DNA of 64,000 nucleotides from Gelidibacter sediminis (GTDB lineage: Bacteria > Bacteroidota > Bacteroidia > Flavobacteriales > Flavobacteriaceae). Every line of letters begins with the position of its first letter. Within the stretch, counting starts at the first letter, position 1. This document shows positions 17,623-26,065 of the stretch, in pieces. The DNA is taken from contig NZ_SOBW01000007.1 of NCBI RefSeq assembly GCF_004364975.1, forward strand, positions 930,001 to 994,000, in the 5' to 3' direction. The translations under genes and the position numbers were made by a program. The notes below the pieces were generated by a model. The model had not been told where the DNA came from and did no database searches. It saw only the letters and a list, made by a program, of their open reading frames with translations.

Positions 17623-18339
17623 CTAATTCCTCCTACTCAAAATCCACTGGTACCTAAACGCCCATTTCGATTTGAGTTGATAGGTGCAATGTAATTGTGA
17701 TGCTAAGGCAACCAGCTCTTTTCTTTTAAACCCTCGCAACACGGAGATTAAGCCATCTTCAATAATCATTTTATTCTGTACAGGAATCGTAATCAGTTTG
17801 AACAAATAATACGCTAATCGGTGTCTGTGTAAATCGTTGACCACGACTCCCAACGTTGCAGTTTCTAAGAGATGTTTTAAGAGCTCATTCAGTTCTTGCT
17901 CCTTAAAGTGATGTAGAAATAATGTGCTGATCGCCACATCATACTGCATCTGTTTAAATAGATGAGAAAAAACATCGATATCTAGAAACTCAATATTTTT
18001 ATAGGCTGAAGATAAGGTTTTAGCATAGGCTGTGGCATTTTTATTGGCGTCTATTCCAATCAACTGAAACTGATATCCTTCATTTTTACCAAAATCTGCA
18101 ATCGCTCTCAAGATATCACCGCCCCCACAACCCAAGTCGATAATTGTGATAGGAGTCCCTTTTGGATGGTGCTTTAAGAGTGTTTTAAGTCCGTTTATAG
18201 TCACCGCATTCCCACCCAAAAACTTATTTATTGTTGCTAACTTATCAAGCGCATCGGTAAGCATAGGACCTTGAATGGAAAAATCATCCATAAGTTCCTC
18301 CGCGTCAGTCCGATGTTTAGTGTCGACTAATAAACTCAT
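17623..18339 (-). CDS. Class I SAM-dependent methyltransferase
   Basis: A 238-residue Rossmann-fold methyltransferase with SAM motif I DLGCGGGD (68-75), acidic loop motif IGIDAN near 93 and LFLHHF near 140. The C-terminal part (NDLHRHRLAYY and RGFKRKEL) recalls methyltransferases found beside type III PKS genes in several bacterial phyla. It likely methylates the phenolic or ring-carbon product, or its oxidised form. It overlaps the FAD oxidoreductase stop by 4 bases, so the two are translationally coupled. Confidence 0.85.
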   Translation of the reverse strand: MSLLVDTKHRTDAEELMDDFSIQGPMLTDALDKLATINKFLGGNAVTINGLKTLLKHHPKGTPITIIDLGCGGGDILRAIADFGKNEGYQFQLIGIDANKNATAYAKTLSSAYKNIEFLDIDVFSHLFKQMQYDVAISTLFLHHFKEQELNELLKHLLETATLGVVVNDLHRHRLAYYLFKLITIPVQNKMIIEDGLISVLRGFKRKELVALASQLHCTYQLKSKWAFRYQWILSRRN

Positions 18340-19472
18340 CTTATTTGCATTGGTTTGCCGTGGGTTTGCTTGATAATAAAAGGCATCAGAAACGGCATTT
18401 TTTTAAGTGCACTAAGCGCTGTTTCCGATAAGTGCTGATGGTCGAATACCTTAGCAACGATATGACCCACTTTCAAGCGGTTCTTAAAGTGTTGATTCCA
18501 AGCTTTAGCGTAAGCTATCTCAAGATTACTTCGAGATATGGTATTTTCAAAATAGTCAAGAACAAGTTCTGAAGCTATTTGAGCACTTCTAATAGCCATA
18601 CTCATGCCATTACCACACAGAGGATGGATCATTCCTGCGGAATCGCCACACATAAGCATATGCGCTTCTATAGGCGATTTCCTATCAAAAGAAATCTGGC
18701 TGATACTTAACGGCGTATCAAACACAGGTGTGGAATTTTCAAATATCGTTTTGAGATGAGTGTTCTTGAACACAACTTGTTGTTGAAATTCGTCAATATC
18801 CTTAAACTTTTTAAACGCTTCCAAATTCGTAATATAACAGAGATTAAGGCTATTATCTTCTACTTTAGAAACACCACAATAACCGCCTTCAAAATTATGT
18901 AAGGCCACCACATCTTCAGGAAAATCACCTTTAACATGGGTTTTGACAGCTAAATAAGGCGATTTATTTTTGATAAAATCACGGTTTAATTTGACGTCTA
19001 AATTTGTGCGTTTACCATAAGCGCCAATAGTAATTTTCGCGACATAATTCCCTTTATCTTTAGTCTCTATCGTAAATTTATCATCTGAAAACCGTACTTC
19101 CATTACTGTATCTTGAATCACTTGCACACCTACTGCTTTAGCCTCTAAAAAAAGCGCTTCATCCAAGGCGTAACGACTGATTCCAAATCCGCCTAACGGC
19201 AAATCTGCTGTCAGGAGTTTACTTTTAACGCTAGATAATTGAAACTTTGTAATTTTCTTCGCTCCCAAACTAAAGACGTCAACTCCTAAATAATTCAAAT
19301 ATGGAAGGACCTCATTAGAAATATACTCTCCACAAACCTTATGTTTAGGATAGTCATTTTTCTCAATGAGTCCGACACTTATACCCTTTTTATGCAGATG
19401 AATTGAAGAGGAAAGTCCAGCCAATCCACCCCCGATAATCAGTACATCAAATGTGTTTTTTAGATTCTTCAG
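18336..19472 (-). CDS. FAD-dependent oxidoreductase (geranylgeranyl reductase/hydroxylase-like); start codon unclear
   Basis: A flavoprotein of roughly 370-380 residues that probably hydroxylates or oxidises the type III PKS product. In frame one reads FDVLIIGGGLAGLSSS, a proper FAD glycine motif, then EKNDYPKHKVCGEY, and CGDSAGMIHPLCGNG near the middle-C-terminus. A stop codon lies at 19481-19479, and no ATG, GTG or TTG exists between it and the glycine motif. The TTG at 19424 would delete the motif. CTG at 19472 is the best candidate start; otherwise the start has been lost by mutation or sequence error. Confidence 0.75.
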   Translation of the reverse strand: MKNLKNTFDVLIIGGGLAGLSSSIHLHKKGISVGLIEKNDYPKHKVCGEYISNEVLPYLNYLGVDVFSLGAKKITKFQLSSVKSKLLTADLPLGGFGISRYALDEALFLEAKAVGVQVIQDTVMEVRFSDDKFTIETKDKGNYVAKITIGAYGKRTNLDVKLNRDFIKNKSPYLAVKTHVKGDFPEDVVALHNFEGGYCGVSKVEDNSLNLCYITNLEAFKKFKDIDEFQQQVVFKNTHLKTIFENSTPVFDTPLSISQISFDRKSPIEAHMLMCGDSAGMIHPLCGNGMSMAIRSAQIASELVLDYFENTISRSNLEIAYAKAWNQHFKNRLKVGHIVAKVFDHQHLSETALSALKKMPFLMPFIIKQTHGKPMQIR

Positions 19473-19601
19473 ACAAAATTATTTTGCAATTAATTTTACT
19501 AAAGATAAAAGGTTTTGTTTGAAAAAGATACTGGGATAATCAAAGAATGGTGGTTTAGATTTATTCTAAGTCCCTAAAAGCAAATAAAAACCATGTAAAT
19601 T

Positions 19602-20075
19602 TTAAAATACAGACTTAATTACAAATTGTTGCTCCCTAAAATTGATGGTATCATTTACTTTTTTTCCCATGAGCAGTAAGCCAATAGGCGTATGAGGTGA
19701 AATGGCATAAAACGAATCAGCATTGCATTTTAATTGACCAGCGCTAATGGCTATAAAATAGTTGGCCTGAGAAGTAAAAACCACACTACCTAAACCAATG
19801 CGATCAACAGTTGTAGTGACATCAATTTTAGATAAGTTCTCCCTTACTTTTTCTGTTTCAGCCAGTTGTTGTCCAACTTTCTCACGCTCTAATTGTAGCA
19901 TCGCCCTTCCTGTTTCGTGTTTATCACCCGCACTACTTTTGGTTTCCGAAGTCAGCGATTCCTGAATTTCATTAATTTGAGCGTGAATTTTTGTAAAGCG
20001 TTCCTCTACAAATGCAGCACATTGGGTATAGAGCGCTTGTTTCAGGTCCAAATTACTTGTCATCTTTTCTTTCAT
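19602..20075 (-). CDS. GreA/GreB-family transcription factor-like protein
   Basis: A 157-residue protein with an N-terminal coiled coil (about 5-80) and a C-terminal FKBP-like Gre domain (IGLGSVVF to the end). The loop at the coiled-coil tip reads AGDKHETG, keeping acidic residues like those through which Gre factors stimulate RNA polymerase transcript cleavage. Such proteins in flavobacteria are often misnamed 3-oxoacyl-ACP synthase. Start at 20075 or at the second Met (20063); the first overlaps mtgA by 23 bases. Confidence 0.75.
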   Translation of the reverse strand: MKEKMTSNLDLKQALYTQCAAFVEERFTKIHAQINEIQESLTSETKSSAGDKHETGRAMLQLEREKVGQQLAETEKVRENLSKIDVTTTVDRIGLGSVVFTSQANYFIAISAGQLKCNADSFYAISPHTPIGLLLMGKKVNDTINFREQQFVIKSVF

Positions 20076-20751
20076 AATTCAAGACTCCGAAGAATCCCAT
20101 TTGCCTAATAATCCAGTTTTTACGTCCAGCAATATAAGGCGTGGCTGGATTAGCGCGGTATTTTAAAGGTCGCGGTAAGATGGCCGCAATAGCCGCTGCT
20201 TCACTTTTGGATAATTTTGAAGCTGATTTTTTAAACCAATGTTGCGATGCTGCTTCGGCACCATAAATACCGTTGCCCATTTCTATACTATTCAAATACA
20301 CTTCCATGATGCGTTCTTTAGTCCAAATCAACTCGATCAGAAACGTCACATAAGCTTCCATTCCTTTTCTAACCCAACTGCGTTGTGGCCATAAAAAGAC
20401 GTTTTTAGCGGTTTGCTGACTAATGGTACTGGCACCTCGCACTTTTTTGCCTTTGTTGTTATTCTCAAAAGCCTTTTCAATCGCCTTCATATCGAAACCG
20501 TTATGCTGTAAAAAATTTTGATCTTCACTACATATAACTGCCAATTGCAAATTTTTAGAAATTTCTTCTATAGGCACCCAGTCATGTTTCCAAACAGTTT
20601 CAGCATCTGCCTGCTTTTGTTCAATATATCTGATGACCATAAGCGGTGTTGCTGGTACGGGCACCCATTTGTAAATGACAACTCCAATTAAAGGAATCGC
20701 CAAAAACCATATGATTAGTTTGAAGATGAATTTGAATACTGTTTTAATCAT
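20053..20751 (-). CDS. mtgA: Monofunctional biosynthetic peptidoglycan transglycosylase
   Basis: A 232-residue GT51 enzyme that polymerises lipid II glycan chains. One N-terminal membrane helix (about 8-27) is followed by the catalytic motif SEDQNFLQHNG with its Glu, RGASTISQQ, and KERIMEVYLN, the usual GT51 motif order. No transpeptidase domain follows, so this is the monofunctional form. It overlaps the Gre-like gene start. Confidence 0.93.
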   Translation of the reverse strand: MIKTVFKFIFKLIIWFLAIPLIGVVIYKWVPVPATPLMVIRYIEQKQADAETVWKHDWVPIEEISKNLQLAVICSEDQNFLQHNGFDMKAIEKAFENNNKGKKVRGASTISQQTAKNVFLWPQRSWVRKGMEAYVTFLIELIWTKERIMEVYLNSIEMGNGIYGAEAASQHWFKKSASKLSKSEAAAIAAILPRPLKYRANPATPYIAGRKNWIIRQMGFFGVLNYERKDDK

Positions 20752-20833
20752 TGTATAAACTTGGAGTCAGTTAGTTGATCTGGTTTTTTTTATGAGAATA
20801 GATGAGCAAGGTTAAAAAAGTACGGCCTACATG

Positions 20834-21955
20834 TTAATTTACCAAATCGGCCAATTCTCTACCAACATGACTACCTATGGCAATACCCATCCCGCCCATT
20901 CGGACGCCGCAAAACACGTTAGTACTTAACTGTTTTACAATAGGTTTTTTGGTGCTGCCAACACCCATAATACCACTCCAACTATGGTCTATTTCAAAAG
21001 GCGTATGAGGCAAAATGGTCGATTGTAAAAGTGAATTTAATTTATTTTGAATGAGTTCAGTTTGCGCCATTTCTGTAGTTTCTTCAGTTTTAAAATCGAG
21101 ATTACGTCCGCCACCCAGTAAAATCCGATCATCAACATTACGGAAATAATAATACCCTTCTTCAAGATGAAAAGTTCCTTTAATATGTAAATTTTTGATG
21201 GGCTTCGTAATCAACACTTGTGCTCTAGCAGGTTTAACTTCAACATCAATAAGTTTTGATGCGAATCCATTAGTGCAAATTAACATTCGTTTCGTTTTAA
21301 AATCAAAATAATTAGTTTTGATATGTATTTCTTTATTCAATTCTTCAAAATGTTCTACGACTACAGAATTCAAGATTTGAATGCCTTTACTTAATACCAA
21401 ATTGGTGAGTGAACGCATCATTTTACCAGTATCAATTTGGCCTTCAAAAGGTGTAAAACTAAGTTGACTTTGGATGTTTTTATATTGAAACGAATTTTCT
21501 TTAACTTCAAAAACATCGGCCTTAAAATGAGGTTTTAAGAGCGCATTTACTTTTCCCATTTGTGACATGCAGTACTCATAACGACCTTCATCATTTTGAG
21601 CAAACAATTCGTACCCGCCATATTGTTTATAACCAATGGAGGCATCGGACAGGGTTTGTCTTAAGAGATCTAAACCGCTACGTCGTTTCTGAATAAGGTT
21701 TACAACCTCTTCCTCTGAATGCGATTTAAGATCATCCAAAATCTCACTTAGACTTCCAAAACAAGCAAATCCAGCATTTTTAGTACTGGCGCCCTGAGGT
21801 AAAAAACCCCTTTCTAAAATCAGAATTTTGGCTTTTGGGAAACGTTGCCTCAAATGTAAAGCGCAATTAAGTCCTACAATGCCACTTCCTACAATTGTAT
21901 AATCGATATTGGAGAGATAGCTCTTTAGTTCCCAGTAAGAAAGATTCATGCTCAA
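20834..21955 (-). CDS. FAD-dependent amino acid oxidase-like protein (DAO family)
   Basis: A 373-residue single-FAD protein. The Rossmann motif GSGIVG is near 23-28, LERGFLPQGAS follows at about 48-58, and the C-terminal GVRMGGMGIA segment completes the DAO fold. No signal or membrane segment. DAO members oxidise amine bonds in substrates such as glycine, sarcosine and D-amino acids, or in modified tRNA bases. The substrate here cannot be told. It stands alone between mtgA and the accC terminator. Confidence 0.8.
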   Translation of the reverse strand: MSMNLSYWELKSYLSNIDYTIVGSGIVGLNCALHLRQRFPKAKILILERGFLPQGASTKNAGFACFGSLSEILDDLKSHSEEEVVNLIQKRRSGLDLLRQTLSDASIGYKQYGGYELFAQNDEGRYEYCMSQMGKVNALLKPHFKADVFEVKENSFQYKNIQSQLSFTPFEGQIDTGKMMRSLTNLVLSKGIQILNSVVVEHFEELNKEIHIKTNYFDFKTKRMLICTNGFASKLIDVEVKPARAQVLITKPIKNLHIKGTFHLEEGYYYFRNVDDRILLGGGRNLDFKTEETTEMAQTELIQNKLNSLLQSTILPHTPFEIDHSWSGIMGVGSTKKPIVKQLSTNVFCGVRMGGMGIAIGSHVGRELADLVN

Positions 21956-22060
21956 TGGATTTAAGGATATAAAAGTAAGAATTATTAAATCGCTCTATAA
22001 AAATTACGACTGTAAATCAACAGAACGTGAGAATAAAAGTAGACAAGTTTGAGGCATAAA

Positions 22061-22089
22061 AAAACTCCGAAAATGACTTTCGGAGTTTT
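22061..22089 (-). terminator. Terminator after accC
   Basis: Perfect 12-bp stem AAAACTCCGAAA (22061-22072) / TTTCGGAGTTTT (22078-22089) with a 5-base loop, 6 bases past the accC stop. The A-tract on the plus strand gives a T run on the minus strand. Confidence 0.9.
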
Positions 22090-22094
22090 TAGTG

Positions 22095-23447
22095 TTATTC
22101 TTCAACCGGTGCTTCCATTTTAAAGCTTTCCATGAATTTGGTAGTATAATTACCCGCCAAATAATCAGGATGGTCCATCAATTGTCTATGGAACGGAATC
22201 GTCGTTTTAATGCCTTCAATGACGAATTCATCCAACGCACGCTTCATTTTATTGATAGCTTCTTCACGTGTTTGCGCAGTGGTAATCAACTTTGCAATCA
22301 TAGAATCGTAGTTTGGAGGAATTGTATATCCAGAATATACGTGAGTATCCAAACGCACACCATGACCACCTGGCGCATGAAGCGTTGTTATCTTACCTGG
22401 GGAAGGTCTGAAATCGTTATACGGATCTTCTGCATTGATACGACATTCTATAGAATGTAATTTTGGTGTATAATTTTTACCAGAGATTGGAATGCCAGCG
22501 GCTACCATGATTTGCTCTCTAATCAAATCAAAATCGATAACCTGCTCAGTAATTGGATGCTCAACCTGAATACGTGTATTCATTTCCATAAAATAGAAAT
22601 TACGGTGTTTATCTACCAAAAATTCTATTGTACCAGCACCCTCATATTTAATGTATTCTGCAGCTCTTACTGCGGCTAATCCCATTTCATTACGAAGCTC
22701 GTCCGTCATAAATGGAGAAGGAGTTTCTTCCGTCAATTTTTGATGACGACGTTGTATAGAGCAATCGCGCTCTGATAAATGACATGCTTTTCCGCGAGAA
22801 TCACCAACAATTTGAATTTCAATATGACGTGGTTCTTCAATCAGCTTCTCAAGATACATGCCGTCATTCCCGAAAGCGGCTTTAGCTTCCTGTCGTGCAG
22901 ATTCCCATGCTGCCTTTAGGTTTTCTGCTTTCCATACGGCGCGCATTCCTTTACCTCCACCACCAGCGGTTGCTTTTAGCATTACAGGATAGCCCATTTC
23001 TGCTGCTAGGGTTTCAGTTTGTTCAAGTGATTTTAAAATGCCCTCACTACCAGGAACACAAGGCACACCTGCTTCTTTCATGGTTGCTTTGGCAGAAGCC
23101 TTGTCGCCCATTCTTTCAATCATTTCTGGAGAAGCACCAATAAATTTGATATTGTGCTCTTCACATATTTTTGAAAACTTAGCATTTTCAGATAAAAATC
23201 CGTAACCTGGATGAATGGCGTCAGCGTTTGTAATCTCTGCAGCAGCAATGATATTGGACATCTTTAAGTAAGATTCACTGCTTGAAGGCGGTCCGATACA
23301 CACGGCTTCATCAGCAAACTTTACATGCAGACTTTCCGCATCAGCAGTAGAATAAACCGCTACGGTTTTAATGCCCATTTCTTTACAAGTCCTAATAACA
23401 CGGAGTGCTATCTCACCTCTATTGGCTATTAATATTTTTTTAAACAT
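22095..23447 (-). CDS. accC: Acetyl-CoA carboxylase, biotin carboxylase subunit
   Basis: A 450-residue ATP-grasp enzyme that carboxylates biotin on AccB, the first half of malonyl-CoA synthesis. It begins [13 protein letters not shown], has the glycine-rich ATP loop [12 protein letters not shown] near 160, the QRRHQKL segment and [10 protein letters not shown] with metal-binding Glu. Full family length. It is transcribed with accB (99-base gap) and ends in a strong terminator. Malonyl-CoA made here would feed both flanking polyketide systems as well as fatty acids. Confidence 0.97.
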   Translation of the reverse strand: MFKKILIANRGEIALRVIRTCKEMGIKTVAVYSTADAESLHVKFADEAVCIGPPSSSESYLKMSNIIAAAEITNADAIHPGYGFLSENAKFSKICEEHNIKFIGASPEMIERMGDKASAKATMKEAGVPCVPGSEGILKSLEQTETLAAEMGYPVMLKATAGGGGKGMRAVWKAENLKAAWESARQEAKAAFGNDGMYLEKLIEEPRHIEIQIVGDSRGKACHLSERDCSIQRRHQKLTEETPSPFMTDELRNEMGLAAVRAAEYIKYEGAGTIEFLVDKHRNFYFMEMNTRIQVEHPITEQVIDFDLIREQIMVAAGIPISGKNYTPKLHSIECRINAEDPYNDFRPSPGKITTLHAPGGHGVRLDTHVYSGYTIPPNYDSMIAKLITTAQTREEAINKMKRALDEFVIEGIKTTIPFHRQLMDHPDYLAGNYTTKFMESFKMEAPVEE

Positions 23448-23546
23448 AACATTTCAAATTAAAAATTACTCCCGATTGTTATCGAGACCAAGTTCCAAAG
23501 TCCAAATATTGGATTTTGGGAATTGTGTATTGGAATTTCCAATTGG

Positions 23547-24029
23547 TTATGATGGATCTACTAAGAACAATGGTTGATCAAATTCGACAGGAGAAGAATC
23601 ATCAACTAAAATTTTTACGATCTTACCTGAAACTTCAGATTCAATTTCGTTAAATAATTTCATTGCCTCAATAACACACAAAACATCCCCTTCCTTTATG
23701 GTCTTCCCAACTTCTACAAACATAGGCTTGTCAGGTGATGGTTTACGATAAAACGTTCCGATGATTGGTGATTTTATGGTAATATATTTTGAGTTTTCAT
23801 CCGTTGCAGGTGCCGGAGTAGGCGCTGCAGCAGTTGGAGCTGCAGGGGCAGGAGCTTGCGCAACATGAGCTGTTCCCATAGGGATTTGTTGCACATAAGT
23901 TGTGGACTCTCCTTTATCATCGCCACCAGTTTTAATGGTAATTTTGATATCGTCCATCTCCAATTTAACCTCACTCGCACCAGATTTAGCCACGAACTTG
24001 ATTAAGTTTTGAATTTCTTTTATATCCAT
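23547..24029 (-). CDS. accB: Biotin carboxyl carrier protein of acetyl-CoA carboxylase
   Basis: A 160-residue carrier. The N-terminal helical part is followed by an Ala/Pro-rich linker (about 55-78) and the biotinyl domain with biotin acceptor K124 in EAMKLFNEIE. It lies 36 bases downstream of fabH and upstream of accC, the usual Bacteroidota order. Confidence 0.96.
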   Translation of the reverse strand: MDIKEIQNLIKFVAKSGASEVKLEMDDIKITIKTGGDDKGESTTYVQQIPMGTAHVAQAPAPAAPTAAAPTPAPATDENSKYITIKSPIIGTFYRKPSPDKPMFVEVGKTIKEGDVLCVIEAMKLFNEIESEVSGKIVKILVDDSSPVEFDQPLFLVDPS

Positions 24030-24065
24030 AATTATTGAATTTTAATAGTTTTAAAGTTAGTTGGT

Positions 24066-25061
24066 TTATGAATTGTATGCCCATGTGAGGTAAACTGAGC
24101 CCCAAGTAAAACCTCCGCCAAAAGCTGCAAAAATTAATTTGTCACCCTTCTTTAGCTGTTTTTCGTAATCAAATAATAACAAAGGTAGGGTAGCCGAAGT
24201 GGTATTTCCATATTTATGGATATTCATCATTACCTTGTTTTCATCAATGTTTATCCTGTTAGCTGTGGCATCAATAATACGTTTATTGGCTTGGTGTGCT
24301 ACCAACCATGCAATATCATCATTTACAAGATTGTTTTGCTCCAATATTCTCTCAGTAACGTCGGCCATATTAAATACAGCATTCTTGAAAACCATTTTTC
24401 CTTCTTGAAAGATAAAATGTTTTCCTTCCGCTACGGCTTCAGGGGTTGATGGATATGAAGAACCTCCATAAGTGGCTTGCAAAAACTCGCGTCCTGCACC
24501 ATCACTTTTTAAAAGTTCATCTTGAAGTCCAAAGCCATCCATATTTGGTTCGAATAATGCTGCTCCGGCGCCATCACCAAAAATGATGCATGTAGCCCGG
24601 TCTTTATAATTGATCATAGACGAATTTTTGTCTGCACCAATTAATAAGACTTTCTTATATTTTCCTGATTCAATATAGCGCGCTGCGACTGACATACCAT
24701 ATAGGAAACTGGAACATGCCGCTTCCAAATCAAATGAGAATGCATTTGTGGCACCAATTTGTGTGGCTGTATAAGCAGCCGTGGCTGCAGCTTTCATGTC
24801 TGGTGTAGCTGTAGCTACAATTACCAATTCTATTTCTAAGGGATCTAACCCTTTCTTTTGTATGAGATCTTGAGCGGCTTTAATGGCTAAATAAGAAGTA
24901 CCTTTGCCATCATCTTTGAGAATTCTTCTTTCTTTAATTCCTGTCCTAGTGGTAATCCATTCGTCATTAGTATCGACTAAGGTTTCCAAAATTTGGTTTG
25001 TCAACACATATTCGGGCACGTACCCTCCTATGGCAGTAATTGCAGCAGTGATTTTACTCAT
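24066..25061 (-). CDS. fabH: 3-oxoacyl-ACP synthase III
   Basis: A 331-residue condensing enzyme that starts fatty-acid synthesis by joining acyl-CoA and malonyl-ACP. The triad is visible: C116 in EAACSS, His in VAHQANKRI, Asn in YGNTTSA. WITTRTGIKERR near 35-46 is typical. First gene of fabH-accB-accC. Its upstream region carries an inverted repeat that may be a regulator site. Confidence 0.95.
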   Translation of the reverse strand: MSKITAAITAIGGYVPEYVLTNQILETLVDTNDEWITTRTGIKERRILKDDGKGTSYLAIKAAQDLIQKKGLDPLEIELVIVATATPDMKAAATAAYTATQIGATNAFSFDLEAACSSFLYGMSVAARYIESGKYKKVLLIGADKNSSMINYKDRATCIIFGDGAGAALFEPNMDGFGLQDELLKSDGAGREFLQATYGGSSYPSTPEAVAEGKHFIFQEGKMVFKNAVFNMADVTERILEQNNLVNDDIAWLVAHQANKRIIDATANRINIDENKVMMNIHKYGNTTSATLPLLLFDYEKQLKKGDKLIFAAFGGGFTWGSVYLTWAYNS

Positions 25062-25086
25062 TATTTTATATTAGAATGACCTAAAA

Positions 25087-25106
25087 TTTGACTGAAAGTA
25101 GTCAAA
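25087..25106 (-). promoter_or_regulatory. Inverted repeat upstream of fabH, possible operator
   Basis: Perfect 7-bp arms TTTGACT (25087-25093) and AGTCAAA (25100-25106) with a 6-base spacer, 26 bases upstream of the fabH ATG. A third copy of AGTCAAA lies at 25140-25146. The repeat has no following T run, so it is unlikely to be a terminator; a lipid-responsive repressor site is one possibility. Confidence 0.4.
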
Positions 25107-25195
25107 AGCAGTAAAATGTAAATGAATTTACTAAACCTTAGTCAAATATGTTGCAAATTAAGTTGTTTTTAAGACTTTCGAAAATTAAACACAAA

Positions 25196-25219
25196 AAAAC
25201 GCTCAAAGTTGAGCGTTTT
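25196..25219 (-). terminator. Terminator after rpmF
   Basis: Arms AAAACGCTCAA (25196-25206) / TTGAGCGTTTT (25209-25219), read on the minus strand, 21 bases past the rpmF stop. The innermost pairs must open to make a 4-base loop. It separates rpmF from fabH. Confidence 0.85.
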
Positions 25220-25239
25220 ATTATATGCATGCATAATAA

Positions 25240-25443
25240 TTATGCTAAATTTTCTTCTTTTTCAGAGTTGTCTATAAGCACTTGACCTCTGTAATAAAGT
25301 TTTCCTTCATGCCAATGAGCTCTATGGAACAAGTGTGCTTCTCCTGTAGTAGGACACGTTGCAATTGTAGGAACAACTGCTTTGTAATGTGTTCTTCTTT
25401 TATCTCTTCTAGTTCTAGAAATCTTTCTTTTAGGATGTGCCAT
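25240..25443 (-). CDS. rpmF: 50S ribosomal protein L32
   Basis: A 67-residue basic ribosomal protein with the conserved start [17 protein letters not shown]. It contains [14 protein letters not shown], as in Bacteroidota L32. It follows the YceD gene by 9 bases, the standard arrangement. Confidence 0.96.
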   Translation of the reverse strand: MAHPKRKISRTRRDKRRTHYKAVVPTIATCPTTGEAHLFHRAHWHEGKLYYRGQVLIDNSEKEENLA

Positions 25444-25452
25444 TTTATATTG

Positions 25453-26004
25453 TTATTTATCCGTTAATAGTTTTTTTAATGTATTCCAGCGAGGATCAAT
25501 TTCCTCTGTCTGTTCTTTTTCTTCTGAGCCTTTTGGGCTCAATTCCTCTAATTTTTTAAGTACTTCTGATTGCAACGTCCCATCTTCTATGCCCGGATGG
25601 ATCCGCTTAATAGGCATAGATAAAATAATCAATTCATAGATGTTCTGAGCTACATTTAGTTCATACTCACCGTGAGGGAGTATTAAAATGTCTTCATTCT
25701 CATCATTATATTCTTCACCAAACTTGACCACTAAATCAAATTCACCTTCAATTTCTTGATCATAGGGCTCATTACTGGTATCGCAATTGATATTTACAGT
25801 GCCAGAGATTTCAAAATGCAACTCTAATAGTGTCGTTTTCTTTTCAAAAAGTAAATCTACTTTTACATCTACAGCATTAAAATCATCATACTCAAAATGC
25901 TCAAAGAACTTTTTACCGATTTGATAATCAAAATGGTGCTTTCCTAACTTTAGACCTACAAACTGTATATCATACTCTTTCAAAGGCTTCATGATCGCAT
26001 TCAT
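25453..26004 (-). CDS. YceD/DUF177 family protein
   Basis: A 183-residue acidic protein of the YceD family, almost always encoded just before rpmF. Plant and bacterial members are linked to 23S rRNA accumulation. The central CDTSNEPYDQ segment followed by the VVKFGEEY strand matches the family core. The C-terminal DPRWNTLKKL end is typical of Bacteroidota forms. Start could also be the Met at 25992. Confidence 0.88.
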   Translation of the reverse strand: MNAIMKPLKEYDIQFVGLKLGKHHFDYQIGKKFFEHFEYDDFNAVDVKVDLLFEKKTTLLELHFEISGTVNINCDTSNEPYDQEIEGEFDLVVKFGEEYNDENEDILILPHGEYELNVAQNIYELIILSMPIKRIHPGIEDGTLQSEVLKKLEELSPKGSEEKEQTEEIDPRWNTLKKLLTDK

Positions 26005-26065
26005 TTTGAGCCTGCAAATATAGAAAATAAATTTGTATTAGAAAGAAGCTATTAACAAAAAATGT

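Noticed and set aside
19424-19426. TTG at 19424 as start of the FAD oxidoreductase
   Set aside because: It would remove most of the FAD-binding glycine motif that is plainly encoded upstream in the same frame.
22092-22460. Plus-strand ORF of 122 codons opposite accC
   Set aside because: Fully inside the strongly conserved accC and without promoter or motif.
25223-25234. Palindrome TATGCATGCATA after the rpmF terminator
   Set aside because: Short self-complementary AT/GC alternation without a partner site; likely chance.
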